Below, one piece after another: positions 17,891 through 25,971 of a DNA stretch of 64,000 bases. Location: NCBI RefSeq assembly GCF_009830945.1, contig NZ_VWVV01000004.1:310001-374000 (forward strand), in the 5' to 3' direction. A program made the translations under genes and the position numbers. Positions within the stretch are counted from its first letter, which is position 1; each line of letters opens with the position of its first letter. The stretch is from Nocardiopsis sp. FR4 (GTDB lineage: Bacteria > Actinomycetota > Actinomycetes > Streptosporangiales > Streptosporangiaceae). The notes beneath the pieces were generated by a model, which saw only the letters and a list, made by a program, of their open reading frames with translations, was not told where the DNA came from and did no database searches.

Positions 17891-18720
17891 GCACCACGAC
17901 GACGCGGACACCGTCCGCGGGCCCCGGGGAGGCGCCCGCCGCCCCGGAGCGCGTCAGCGTGCCGGCCACCGTGCGGCACGGCCTGCACCTGGCCACGCGC
18001 AGCGTCCTGAAGATCCGGGCCAACCCGGAGGAGGTCTTCGGGCTCATGCTGCAGCCGGTCATGTTCGTGACCCTCTTCGTCTTCGTCTTCGGACAGGCGA
18101 TGATGGGTGACTGGCAGACCTACCGGGACTTCCTCATGCCCGGCATCATCGCGCAGTCGGTCATCTTCGCCACGCTCGGCACGGGCTTCTCGCTGAGCCA
18201 GGACGTGGAGAAGGGGATCTTCGACCGGTTCCGGTCGCTGCCCATCGCCCGTTCGGCGCCTCTGACCGGGGCCATCCTCGGCGACCTGGTCCGGTACACG
18301 ATCACCGTGGTGATGGTGCTGCTGGTGGGGATGGTCATCGGCTTCCGCCCCGAGGGCGGGGTGACCGGCGTGGTGGTCGCGGCCGCCCTGGTGCTGCTGT
18401 TCGCCTTCGCGCTGTGCTGGATGTCGGCCTTCGTCGGCATGGTCGTGCGCACGCCGATGGCGGTGCAGGCCTTCGGGATGATCCTCATGTTCCCGCTGAC
18501 CTTCAGCAGCTCGGCCTTCGTCAACCCCGACGACATGCCCAGCTGGCTGCGGGCGGTGGCCGCCAACAACCCGGTCACCCACGTCGTGGACGCGATGCGC
18601 GCCCTGATGCTGGGCACGGGCGAGGCCACCGGTCCGGTGCTGTGGACCCTGGTGTGGGCCGCGGTCTTCACCGCGGTCTTCGCCCCGTTGGCCGTGTGGG
18701 CCTACCGGCGCCGCACCTGA
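17887..18720 (+). CDS. DrrB-type ABC-2 transporter permease
   Basis: A 277-residue ABC-2 permease with six predicted TM helices, partner of the preceding ATPase. It starts within an ATGA overlap. The motif FLMPGIIAQSVIFATLGTGFSLSQDVEKGIFDRFRSLPI is the family's conserved cytoplasmic and TM2 stretch, and SSAFVNPDDMPSWLRAVAANNPVTHVVDAMRAL the usual extracellular/TM6 region (quoted here in name only as family landmarks near residues 80-120 and 210-245). Substrate unknown. Confidence 0.9.
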   Translation: MSTTTTRTPSAGPGEAPAAPERVSVPATVRHGLHLATRSVLKIRANPEEVFGLMLQPVMFVTLFVFVFGQAMMGDWQTYRDFLMPGIIAQSVIFATLGTGFSLSQDVEKGIFDRFRSLPIARSAPLTGAILGDLVRYTITVVMVLLVGMVIGFRPEGGVTGVVVAAALVLLFAFALCWMSAFVGMVVRTPMAVQAFGMILMFPLTFSSSAFVNPDDMPSWLRAVAANNPVTHVVDAMRALMLGTGEATGPVLWTLVWAAVFTAVFAPLAVWAYRRRT

Positions 18721-18814
18721 GCGCCGAGGTCCGCGTCGGGCGCCCGGGGAACCGCGCGGGCGCCCGGGCGGTCCGGGCCCCGGGCCGCTCCCCCGGGGGC
18801 GGGCCGCCCCGGCC

Positions 18815-21800
18815 TCAGAGGTGCCAGTTACGGCGGTCCCCACCGGGGTCGGGCACGATCGGCGCGAGCCACGCGTCCACGTACCGGCGCGCCCCGCCGG
18901 CGCCGAGGTCGCGGGAGAGGCCGAGCAGCCGGGCGTACTCCTCCTCGCCCAGTCCGCGGCGCACCCGCTCCCGGGCCCGCACCACGTAGGGGGTGGCCTC
19001 GTCGGGCACCCCGCGCAGCGCCTCGGAGCAGCCCAGCAGCCGGGCCGCCCGGGCCGGGTCCTTCTCGGCCAGCATCAGGGCGAACACGTCCACGACCTCC
19101 GCGCACATCGGCGCCAGCCCGTGGGCGGCCAGCCACCACCCGCGCCCGGCCTCGCGCCAGGCCTCCTCCGCCTCGCCGGACAACCACAGGACCACGGCGC
19201 GCTGGGTGCGCCAGGCCGCGTCGAGGGAGGCCGGGGAGATCCAGTCCAGCTCGGCCACGTCGGCCCCGAGCCCGTCCAGGACCTCACGGGCCCCTGACAG
19301 GTCCCCGGCCTCGCGCAGCCAGTGGGCCTGGCTCAACCGCAGCAGCAGCCGGTGCTCCCGCTCGAACGGCTCCTCCGACTCCAGCAGCAGGCACAGGTCC
19401 CGTCGGGCCGTCTCCAGGTCTCCGAGGTCGGTGAGGACCTGGACCCGACGGCTCCGGAACACCGCGGCCATACCGCGCAGGTCCGTGTCCTCGGCCAGGC
19501 GCATCCCCTCGGTGAGCAGCTCCCGGGAGCGTTCGAGGTCGCCGTACCGGTGCACGTCGGACATCTGGGCGAGCGCCTGGCACATACCCCAGGCGTCCCC
19601 GCAGGCCCGGAACTCCGCCAGGCCGCCGGCGGCGCGCTCCAGGGCAGGGCCGACGCGGCCGGAGACGATGTCCAGCAGGGACAGCAGCAGCCGCACCATG
19701 GCGCGCATCCACGGGTCGGGCTGGTCCGAGGCCGCGACGAGGCGGTCGTACGTGTCGGCGACCGGGCCGTGGACCAGCGCCCTGTATACGAGGCCGTACA
19801 CCAGCATGGGGTGCTCCTCGGGCCGCTCCCCGGCCTCCTCCAGCACGGCCTCGACCCGGTCCAGGCGGGCGAGCATGGCGGCACCGTCCGTGAGGGGGTC
19901 GACGGTGCGGTGGAACAGGCAACTGGCGTAGGCGACCGCGCGGCCCGGCGGCACCTGGTCGCCGACCATGTCGAGGACCTCCTCGGAGTACCGGCCGAGC
20001 TGGCGCCAGGACCCGGTCAGGGTCCAGTACCACTGGATGTACTCGACCAGGTCCAGGGCCAGGTCGGCGTCGCGGCGCCGGAGCGCCCAGCGCACGGCCG
20101 GATTGCAGTTGTCGGCCTCGGCGTCCAGCCGGACGATCAGCTCCCGCTGGGCGGGACCGCGCAGCAGCGGGTCGCAGCGGCGCCACAGGTCGCGGACGTA
20201 GCGGGCGTGCCGGTCGCGGAGGTCGTCCTCCTCCCCGCTGCCGCGCAGGCGCTCGGCACCGTAGGCGCGTACCGTCTCCAGCTGGCGGTAGCGGGGCGGC
20301 GCGTCGTCGCGGACCGGGTTCTCGGCGACCACCAGGGACTTGTCGACCAGGGCGAACAGCACGGTCCACACGTCGTGGCCGCCGATCTCGCCCTCGGTTC
20401 CGGGGTCGGCGCAGACGTGTTCGACGGCCTCCAGGGTGGCTCCCCCGGCGAAGAGGGACAGCCTGCGCAGCAGGCGGCGCTCGGGTTCGTCGAGCAGCTC
20501 CCAGCTCCAGTCGACGACGGCGCGCAGGGTGCGGTGGCGCGGCAGCGCCGAGCGGGCCCCGCCGGTGAGCAGCCGGAAGCGGTCGCACAGGCGCTCGGCG
20601 AGCTGGGCGGTGGTCATGGAGCTCAGCCGGGCGGCGGCCAGCTCCAGGGCCAGCGGCATACCGTCCAGCTCCCGGGTGACGCGCACGACGTGGGCGACGT
20701 TGCCCGGGCCCAGCCGGAAGCCGGGGCTCACGGCGGCGGCGCGTTCGGTGAACAGGGCGACGGAGGGGTAGCCGACGGCCTCCTCCGCGGTGGCGCCCTC
20801 CGGCGGCAGCGCCAGGGAGGGGACCGCCAGCAGCTGCTCGCCGGGCACACCCAGGGGCTCGCGCGAGGTGGCCAGGATCCGCAGCCGCGGGCACCGGGCG
20901 AGCAGCGGTTCCACGGTGCGGGCCACCTCCCCCACCAGGTGCTCGCAGTTGTCCAGGACCAGCAGTGCGGGTTCCTCACCGAAGAAGGCGGCCACCCGCT
21001 CCATGGGCGGGGCCGGGGCGCTGCCGGCGGAGCGCGTCTGGATCATGGCGTGGTCGCGCAGGTCCAGGGCGCTGGCCAGGGCCTGGGGGATCTCCTCGGC
21101 CGCGCGGGAGGCCAGTTCCACGAACCAGCCGCCGCGGGCGAGCAGGTGCGGCGCGCGGGCGGCCAGGGCCGAGGCGGTCTCGATCGCCAGGCGGGTCTTG
21201 CCCGCGCCGCCGGGGCCGGTCAGCGTGGCCAGGCGTCCCCGGGAGAGCCGGCCGAGGGCCGCCTCCACCTCGGCCTCGCGCGGCACGAAGCTGGTCAGCG
21301 TGACGGGCAGGTGCAGCGGCGGGGCCGGGTCGGCCCGGTCAGGACGGGGAGCCGCGGGCCCGCCGGCCGGTCCGCCGGCCCCCTCCGGGGGAGGGGGCGC
21401 GTCGAGTTCCCCGCGCAGCAGTCGCAGGTGGAGGTCGCGCAGCCGGGCCGAGGGGTCCAGGCCCAGCTCCCCGGCGAGCCGGTCGCGGAAGCGGTCGTAG
21501 GCGGCCAGGGCGTCGGCGGTGCGGCCGGTGGCGGCCAGGGACCGCACGAGCAGTTCCAGGGGTCGTTCGCGGTGCGGTTCCCGGCTGACCAGGGCCTCGG
21601 CCTCCGGCAGCACCTCGGCGTGGCGGCCCAGGCCGGTCAGGGCCGCCAGGTGGTCCTCCAGCGCGGCGCGGTGGGTCTCGGACAGGCGCAGCGCGGTGTC
21701 CTCGGCCAGGCCGTGCGCGGTGAGGTCGGCCAGGGCCGGTCCGCGCCACAGGGCCAGGGCGGCTTCCAGGTCGCGTGCGGCACCGGCGTGGTCGGCGGCG

Positions 21801-22138
21801 GCCAGGCGGGAGCGCCCCCGTCTGGCGAGGGACTCGAAGCGGACCAGGTCCACCTGTTCGGGGTCGGCCTCCAGCCGGTACCCGGAGGCGTCGCCGTCGA
21901 TCACGGCGCCCTCGCCCAGGGCGCGGCGCAGGCGCGAGACGAGGGCCTGCAGCGCGTTGTCGGCCGCGGAGGGAGGGCTGCCCGCCCAGATCGCCTCGGT
22001 CAGTTCCTCCGTGGTGACCCTCTGTCCCGGCCGGAGCAGGAGCAGGGTGAGCAGCGTGCGCAGTCGCGCGCCGCCGACGGTGACGGGCCGGCCGGCCGCG
22101 TCGTGGACCAGGAGGGGACCCAGGATGGAGAACCGCAC
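18815..22138 (-). CDS. SARP/BTAD-NB-ARC transcriptional regulator (AfsR-like)
   Basis: A 1107-residue regulator. Order of parts: OmpR-type winged helix (1-95), bacterial transcriptional activation domain (about 98-245, ending LLRGEL), a Pro-rich linker, then an NB-ARC ATPase with Walker A GPGGAGKT (308-315) and Walker B LLVLDN (392-397). A long helical TPR-like region fills the C-terminus. AfsR-type proteins activate secondary-metabolite or differentiation genes. No biosynthetic cluster is adjacent, so its target is unknown. GTG at 22138 (VRFSILGPLLV) is the family-like start; the frame stays open much further upstream without resemblance. Confidence 0.9.
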   Translation of the reverse strand: MRFSILGPLLVHDAAGRPVTVGGARLRTLLTLLLLRPGQRVTTEELTEAIWAGSPPSAADNALQALVSRLRRALGEGAVIDGDASGYRLEADPEQVDLVRFESLARRGRSRLAAADHAGAARDLEAALALWRGPALADLTAHGLAEDTALRLSETHRAALEDHLAALTGLGRHAEVLPEAEALVSREPHRERPLELLVRSLAATGRTADALAAYDRFRDRLAGELGLDPSARLRDLHLRLLRGELDAPPPPEGAGGPAGGPAAPRPDRADPAPPLHLPVTLTSFVPREAEVEAALGRLSRGRLATLTGPGGAGKTRLAIETASALAARAPHLLARGGWFVELASRAAEEIPQALASALDLRDHAMIQTRSAGSAPAPPMERVAAFFGEEPALLVLDNCEHLVGEVARTVEPLLARCPRLRILATSREPLGVPGEQLLAVPSLALPPEGATAEEAVGYPSVALFTERAAAVSPGFRLGPGNVAHVVRVTRELDGMPLALELAAARLSSMTTAQLAERLCDRFRLLTGGARSALPRHRTLRAVVDWSWELLDEPERRLLRRLSLFAGGATLEAVEHVCADPGTEGEIGGHDVWTVLFALVDKSLVVAENPVRDDAPPRYRQLETVRAYGAERLRGSGEEDDLRDRHARYVRDLWRRCDPLLRGPAQRELIVRLDAEADNCNPAVRWALRRRDADLALDLVEYIQWYWTLTGSWRQLGRYSEEVLDMVGDQVPPGRAVAYASCLFHRTVDPLTDGAAMLARLDRVEAVLEEAGERPEEHPMLVYGLVYRALVHGPVADTYDRLVAASDQPDPWMRAMVRLLLSLLDIVSGRVGPALERAAGGLAEFRACGDAWGMCQALAQMSDVHRYGDLERSRELLTEGMRLAEDTDLRGMAAVFRSRRVQVLTDLGDLETARRDLCLLLESEEPFEREHRLLLRLSQAHWLREAGDLSGAREVLDGLGADVAELDWISPASLDAAWRTQRAVVLWLSGEAEEAWREAGRGWWLAAHGLAPMCAEVVDVFALMLAEKDPARAARLLGCSEALRGVPDEATPYVVRARERVRRGLGEEEYARLLGLSRDLGAGGARRYVDAWLAPIVPDPGGDRRNWHL

Positions 22139-22436
22139 TGACCCATGATGACCGATCGGACGCGCCGCCGCCCGTGGCCGGACCCCGCCCCGGATCCTGT
22201 TCACCCCCGGCTGAAACCGCCGGAACCGCACCGCGGCCGGACCGGGGGACGCACCGGCTGACGGGAGACCGAACGCCCGCCCGGCCGCAGTAAGGTTCGC
22301 TGAGGAACGTTTGACCGGCGCCCCCGTGTCGGGGACCGCGCGTTCCCCCGCCGAGCCCGGCGCCGGTTTCCGTCCCGAGCGCCGCGCCGGAGTCACAGCG
22401 AGTCTCGCCTCCACGGCCCGAAAAGCAGGAGTCCCA

Positions 22437-23084
22437 TTGTTCCCGGCCCTCCCCTTCCCCCGGATCACCGGTGCGCCCCGCAGCACGTTCCCCGGCTCGC
22501 GCGCGGGCGCGTGCGCGGTGGCGGCGGGGACGGCCCTGGCCCTGACCACGGGCTGCGGCATCCTCACCCCCGGACAGAACGGTGACATGCCCGACGACAT
22601 CACCGTCACCAGCCCGCTCATGCAGGAGGGCCAGCCGCTTCCGGCCGCCTACGCCTGCGACGGCTCGGGGGCCGAGGAGGAGGCGGAGGCGACCGGGGAG
22701 GAGGACGACGAGCGGATCCAGCAGGCCTACTCGCCGCCGCTGAGCTGGTCCGGCCTGCCCGACGAGGCGGGGTCGATCGCCCTGGTGGTGGACGACCCGC
22801 AGGAGGCCCAGGTGTTCTGGGTGGTCTACGACCTGGATCCGCAGCTGGTCGAGCTGCGCCAGAACACCGTGCCCGCCGACGCCAAGCAGGGGCAGAACAG
22901 CGCCGGCGAGTCCGCCTACAACGCGCCCTGCCCCGAGGAGGGGCAGGCCTACGAGTACCGGTTCACCGTGTACGCGCTGCGCAACCCGCTCGGCCTGCCG
23001 GAGGGCGCCTCGCTGAGCGCGTCGCTGGAGGCGATCGCCGACCAGGCCGTCGCTCGCGGCACCCTGACCACGAGCAACGCGTGA
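22437..23084 (+). CDS. PEBP/YbhB-family (Raf-kinase-inhibitor-like) lipoprotein
   Basis: A phosphatidylethanolamine-binding-protein fold, probably exported. A signal region ends in a lipobox ALTTGC, so the mature protein would be lipid-anchored. Family landmarks include YACDGSG, SPPLSWSGLPDEAGSIALVVDD, YNAPCP and YEYRFTVYAL. An acidic insert (EEEAEATGEEDDERIQQ) separates the ligand-site CDGS from SPPLSW; usual members lack it. The TTG start at 22437 is preferred because AGGAG lies 6 nt upstream. An in-frame alternative at 22311 would put 42 residues before the signal. Function of bacterial members is largely unknown. Confidence 0.78.
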   Translation: MFPALPFPRITGAPRSTFPGSRAGACAVAAGTALALTTGCGILTPGQNGDMPDDITVTSPLMQEGQPLPAAYACDGSGAEEEAEATGEEDDERIQQAYSPPLSWSGLPDEAGSIALVVDDPQEAQVFWVVYDLDPQLVELRQNTVPADAKQGQNSAGESAYNAPCPEEGQAYEYRFTVYALRNPLGLPEGASLSASLEAIADQAVARGTLTTSNA

Positions 23085-23432
23085 CGTAGGTCATAATGGA
23101 CGTTTCGCTCCCGCGAGAACCCGGATGATCCGACGACTCCAGGGGCACGGGGATCACCTGAGGAAGCTGCGATCGCCCTCTGCACACAGCGCGCGACAAG
23201 GCATACAGTGGGCCTGTGCCCCTCCCCCCATTTCAGATGACCGATACCCGTCCACTCGCCGCGCAGCGCCCTGACCCTCAACCGCACCGGAACGCCTGCC
23301 CTCCCCCCTACGCGCAGACGGCCCGGCCACAGCGGAACCGGGCGGTCACCGCCTGCCCACGGCCGGTCCCCGCCCGGCCGGTCCCCGGTGCGATCCGGGC
23401 GCGGCCGACCTCCCCAAGGTAGTGCGTACACC
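23085..23432 (+). promoter_or_regulatory. Intergenic region, probable promoter of the repeat protein
   Basis: 348 bp without a recognisable gene. A possible -10 (CATACAGT) lies near 23200-23207. A short open frame from 23216 is Pro/Arg-rich with no ribosome site and is not accepted. Confidence 0.4.
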
Positions 23433-25634
23433 ATGACCGTCACCGTCATCATCATCATCGCCATCATCGTCGTGCTCGCCGTGCTGGTCCTGCTGTTGCT
23501 GGGTATGCGCGCGATGAGCGTCGGCTCCCGCGAGGACGACCACGACGACGACTACGAGTACGAGGACGCCGAGGACACCGACGACCGGCCGCGGGGCCGC
23601 GGTCGGCGCCGTGGTCGGGACGGCGGGGAACCGGAACCGGCACCCCGGAGCCGGGGGCGCCGGTCGCGCCAGGACGGGGGCGGCGGGGATGAACGGCGGC
23701 CCAGGGCCAAGCGCAGGCGGGACGAGGACTGGGACGACGACTCCCTGGCCGACAGCGACTTCTGGTCCAGTCTGAGCGAGGACGAACCGGCGGAGCGGAC
23801 CCGGGAGGCGGAGGACGGGGACAGGGCCCCCAACGTCACGGCGTACGAGTACGAGGACGACTACGACGACGGGTACGACGACGTCGACGAGGACGCGGAG
23901 ACGGGGCCGCCCGGAGCCACGACGGTCCTGCCCGCGGCCCGGGGCGGGGACGCCGGCCCCTCGGCGGACCTGGCGGTGCTGGCCAGCCTGGGGCAGAGCA
24001 GCGGCCCCCGTGGGCCGGAGGAGGAACCCCCGGCCCACGGGTCGGGCCGGAGGCACCGCGGTCAGGCGGACCCTGCGGAACACGCGCTGCCCTCCGGGCC
24101 CGCGGGGGCCGAGCGCTCCGCACCGTCCTCGCCCGCCGCGCTCCCGGAGCCGCCCGCGGCCTCCCCCGACCCGCTCGGCACCGGCGGCTGGACCCCCGGT
24201 TCCTCCCCCGGTGACCCCCTGGGCGGCTCCCGGAGCGCGGGGTACGGCGGTTCGTCCCCCGACAGCGGGTCGACGAGCCGTGCGGACCACCCGGGACTCT
24301 CCGGCGCCGCGGGCACGCCCTCCGCCGCGGACCCGCTGGACCCCTCCTTCCGGCCCTCGGCCTCGGACACGGGGTCACCGATCTGGTCCAGCATGGACAC
24401 CGGCGCCCACCAGCGATCCGGCCTGGGCTTCGGCAGCGGTCCGGGGAGCTCTCCGGCCCCGGGGCCGGATTCCGCCGACCCGCTGGGCGGCGGCTACCGC
24501 CCGCTCTCGGAACCGGCGCACGACACGGGGACGCACCGCAGGTCCTCCTTCGACAGCGGCGCCTCCGGTCGCGGCGACCTGGGTGCGCCGGGCCAGCCGG
24601 GCTACGACACCGGCCAGCACACCCGCGCCGACTTCGGCACCGGTCAGGGGTTCGACACCGGCGGCTCCCACCGCGGCGACCTCGGCGTACCGGGCTACGA
24701 CACCGGCCAGCACACCCGCGCCGACTACGGCCCACCCGCCTACCGCGGCTTCGACTCCGGAGCCCAGACCAGACCCGCCTACGACACCGACTCCTTCACC
24801 CGCGGCGACTACCCCACCGGCGGCCACACCCACCCCAGCTACGACACCGGCCAGCACACCCGCGCCGACTACGGCCCACCCGCCTACCGCGGCTTCGACT
24901 CCGGAGCCCAGACCAGACCCGCCTACGACACCGACTCCTTCACCCGCGGCGACTACCCCACCGGCGGCCACACCCACCCCAGCTACGACACCGGCGGCTC
25001 CCACCGCGGCGACCTCGGCGTACCGGGCTACGACACCGGCCAGCACACCCGCGCCGACTACGGCAGCGGTCAGGGGATGCCCTACCAGGACCCCAACCCT
25101 CCGCTGTGGGGCGGCCAGGAGACCAGCGCCCCGTTCGGCCCCTCCGGTACGCCGGGCGGTCACGGCGCCGGGACCGACCCGGGCCGTCCGGCGCCCGGCG
25201 TGCCCTCACCGTTCAACCAGGGGCCGACCGGCCAGCCCGCGCCCCCGCCGCACCCCTCGGGGAGCGCCGGGCTGCCGGGCGACCCGGCGGGGCACCCCTA
25301 CGGCTCCCCCCCAGCGGGCGGCTACCCCGCCGACCAGCTGCGCGGGGACGCGCCCGCGGGCTACGGCGGCCACACCGATCCCGGGAACCGCTTCGGCCAC
25401 CCGGCGCCCGGGACCGGCGGCGGCTACTCCGACGTCCTGGGCGGCGGCTACCCGGCGGGGGCGGGGCAGCCGGGATACGGCTCCCACCCGCCGCCTGCGG
25501 AGGACTGGGCGGGCGGCGAGGAGGGGCGCCACGGCACCCCGGCGCCGCCGCGGTACCCGGACGAGGACCGCGACCGGCACGGGTACGGCGAGGAGCGGTA
25601 CGAGGGGGGCTACGAGAACGGCCGCTTTCTGTGA
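23433..25634 (+). CDS. Membrane-anchored low-complexity protein with Tyr-Asp-Thr-Gly repeats
   Basis: A 733-residue protein of unknown function. An N-terminal TM helix (TVIIIIAIIVVLAVLVLLLL) leaves a long cytoplasmic or wall-facing tail. First comes an acidic/Arg-rich part with DDYEYED-type clusters, then Pro/Ser/Gly-rich linkers. A repeat region follows, built on YDTGQHTRADYG, FDSGAQTRPAYDT and GGHTHPSYDTG (about residues 385-550), then a Gly/Pro/Tyr-rich tail. Two 48-residue units are identical in DNA. The ATG at 23433 has AAGG 16 nt upstream, a weak site. Followed by a strong terminator. Repeat and disorder suggest a scaffold or surface polymer; this is inference. Confidence 0.72.
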   Translation: MTVTVIIIIAIIVVLAVLVLLLLGMRAMSVGSREDDHDDDYEYEDAEDTDDRPRGRGRRRGRDGGEPEPAPRSRGRRSRQDGGGGDERRPRAKRRRDEDWDDDSLADSDFWSSLSEDEPAERTREAEDGDRAPNVTAYEYEDDYDDGYDDVDEDAETGPPGATTVLPAARGGDAGPSADLAVLASLGQSSGPRGPEEEPPAHGSGRRHRGQADPAEHALPSGPAGAERSAPSSPAALPEPPAASPDPLGTGGWTPGSSPGDPLGGSRSAGYGGSSPDSGSTSRADHPGLSGAAGTPSAADPLDPSFRPSASDTGSPIWSSMDTGAHQRSGLGFGSGPGSSPAPGPDSADPLGGGYRPLSEPAHDTGTHRRSSFDSGASGRGDLGAPGQPGYDTGQHTRADFGTGQGFDTGGSHRGDLGVPGYDTGQHTRADYGPPAYRGFDSGAQTRPAYDTDSFTRGDYPTGGHTHPSYDTGQHTRADYGPPAYRGFDSGAQTRPAYDTDSFTRGDYPTGGHTHPSYDTGGSHRGDLGVPGYDTGQHTRADYGSGQGMPYQDPNPPLWGGQETSAPFGPSGTPGGHGAGTDPGRPAPGVPSPFNQGPTGQPAPPPHPSGSAGLPGDPAGHPYGSPPAGGYPADQLRGDAPAGYGGHTDPGNRFGHPAPGTGGGYSDVLGGGYPAGAGQPGYGSHPPPAEDWAGGEEGRHGTPAPPRYPDEDRDRHGYGEERYEGGYENGRFL
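24696..24983 (+). repeat. Perfect 144-bp tandem duplication inside the repeat protein
   Basis: Bases 24696-24839 and 24840-24983 read identically and encode the same 48 residues. A shorter related block (GGSHRGDLGVPGYDTGQHTR) occurs before (from about 24658) and after (to about 25055). The absence of silent differences indicates a recent duplication or active gene conversion. Confidence 0.85.
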
Positions 25635-25693
25635 TCTTCCCGGACAACCGTAACTCAAAGTAACGGATCGCCGAAGCGCGAGCCCGGCGTCGC

Positions 25694-25787
25694 TCCTGTC
25701 TTCACAGACCCCCGGGACAGCGGAAAAACCCGCTGTCCCGGGGTTTTCTTCTGTCCGCTTTTGTCCCGGAGGCGTGTGAAGACAGGA
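25694..25787 (+). terminator. Strong intrinsic terminator inside a larger inverted repeat
   Basis: A 14-bp perfect stem (25710-25723 with 25730-25743), loop AAAAAC, followed by TTTTCTT: a classical rho-independent terminator for the repeat-protein gene. It is framed by an outer 13-bp inverted repeat, TCCTGTCTTCACA (25694-25706) and its complement (25775-25787), giving a possible alternative fold. Confidence 0.88.
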
Positions 25788-25971
25788 AAATGGTTACCAA
25801 GACCACAACAGTCCGTAACATTGCGCGTCAGCAATTGACTACAGTTGGTGATTGCAGAAGCACCCTTCGGGGTTCCTGTCCTCTCGTGTCCCCCGCACCT
25901 CCCCCTGGTCAGGACGCCCGTCCCCGAGCGCCCACGCACCACCTGCCTGGTCCAACCCGAACGGAGCAACC

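Noticed and set aside
22139-22621. N-terminal extension of the SARP regulator
   Set aside because: The winged-helix domain begins at VRFSILGPLLV; the extra 160 residues overlap the divergent lipoprotein gene and have no domain pattern.
24600-25060. CRISPR-like array suggested by regular repeats
   Set aside because: The repeats are codon-phased inside an open reading frame, without unique equal-length spacers and with no cas genes.
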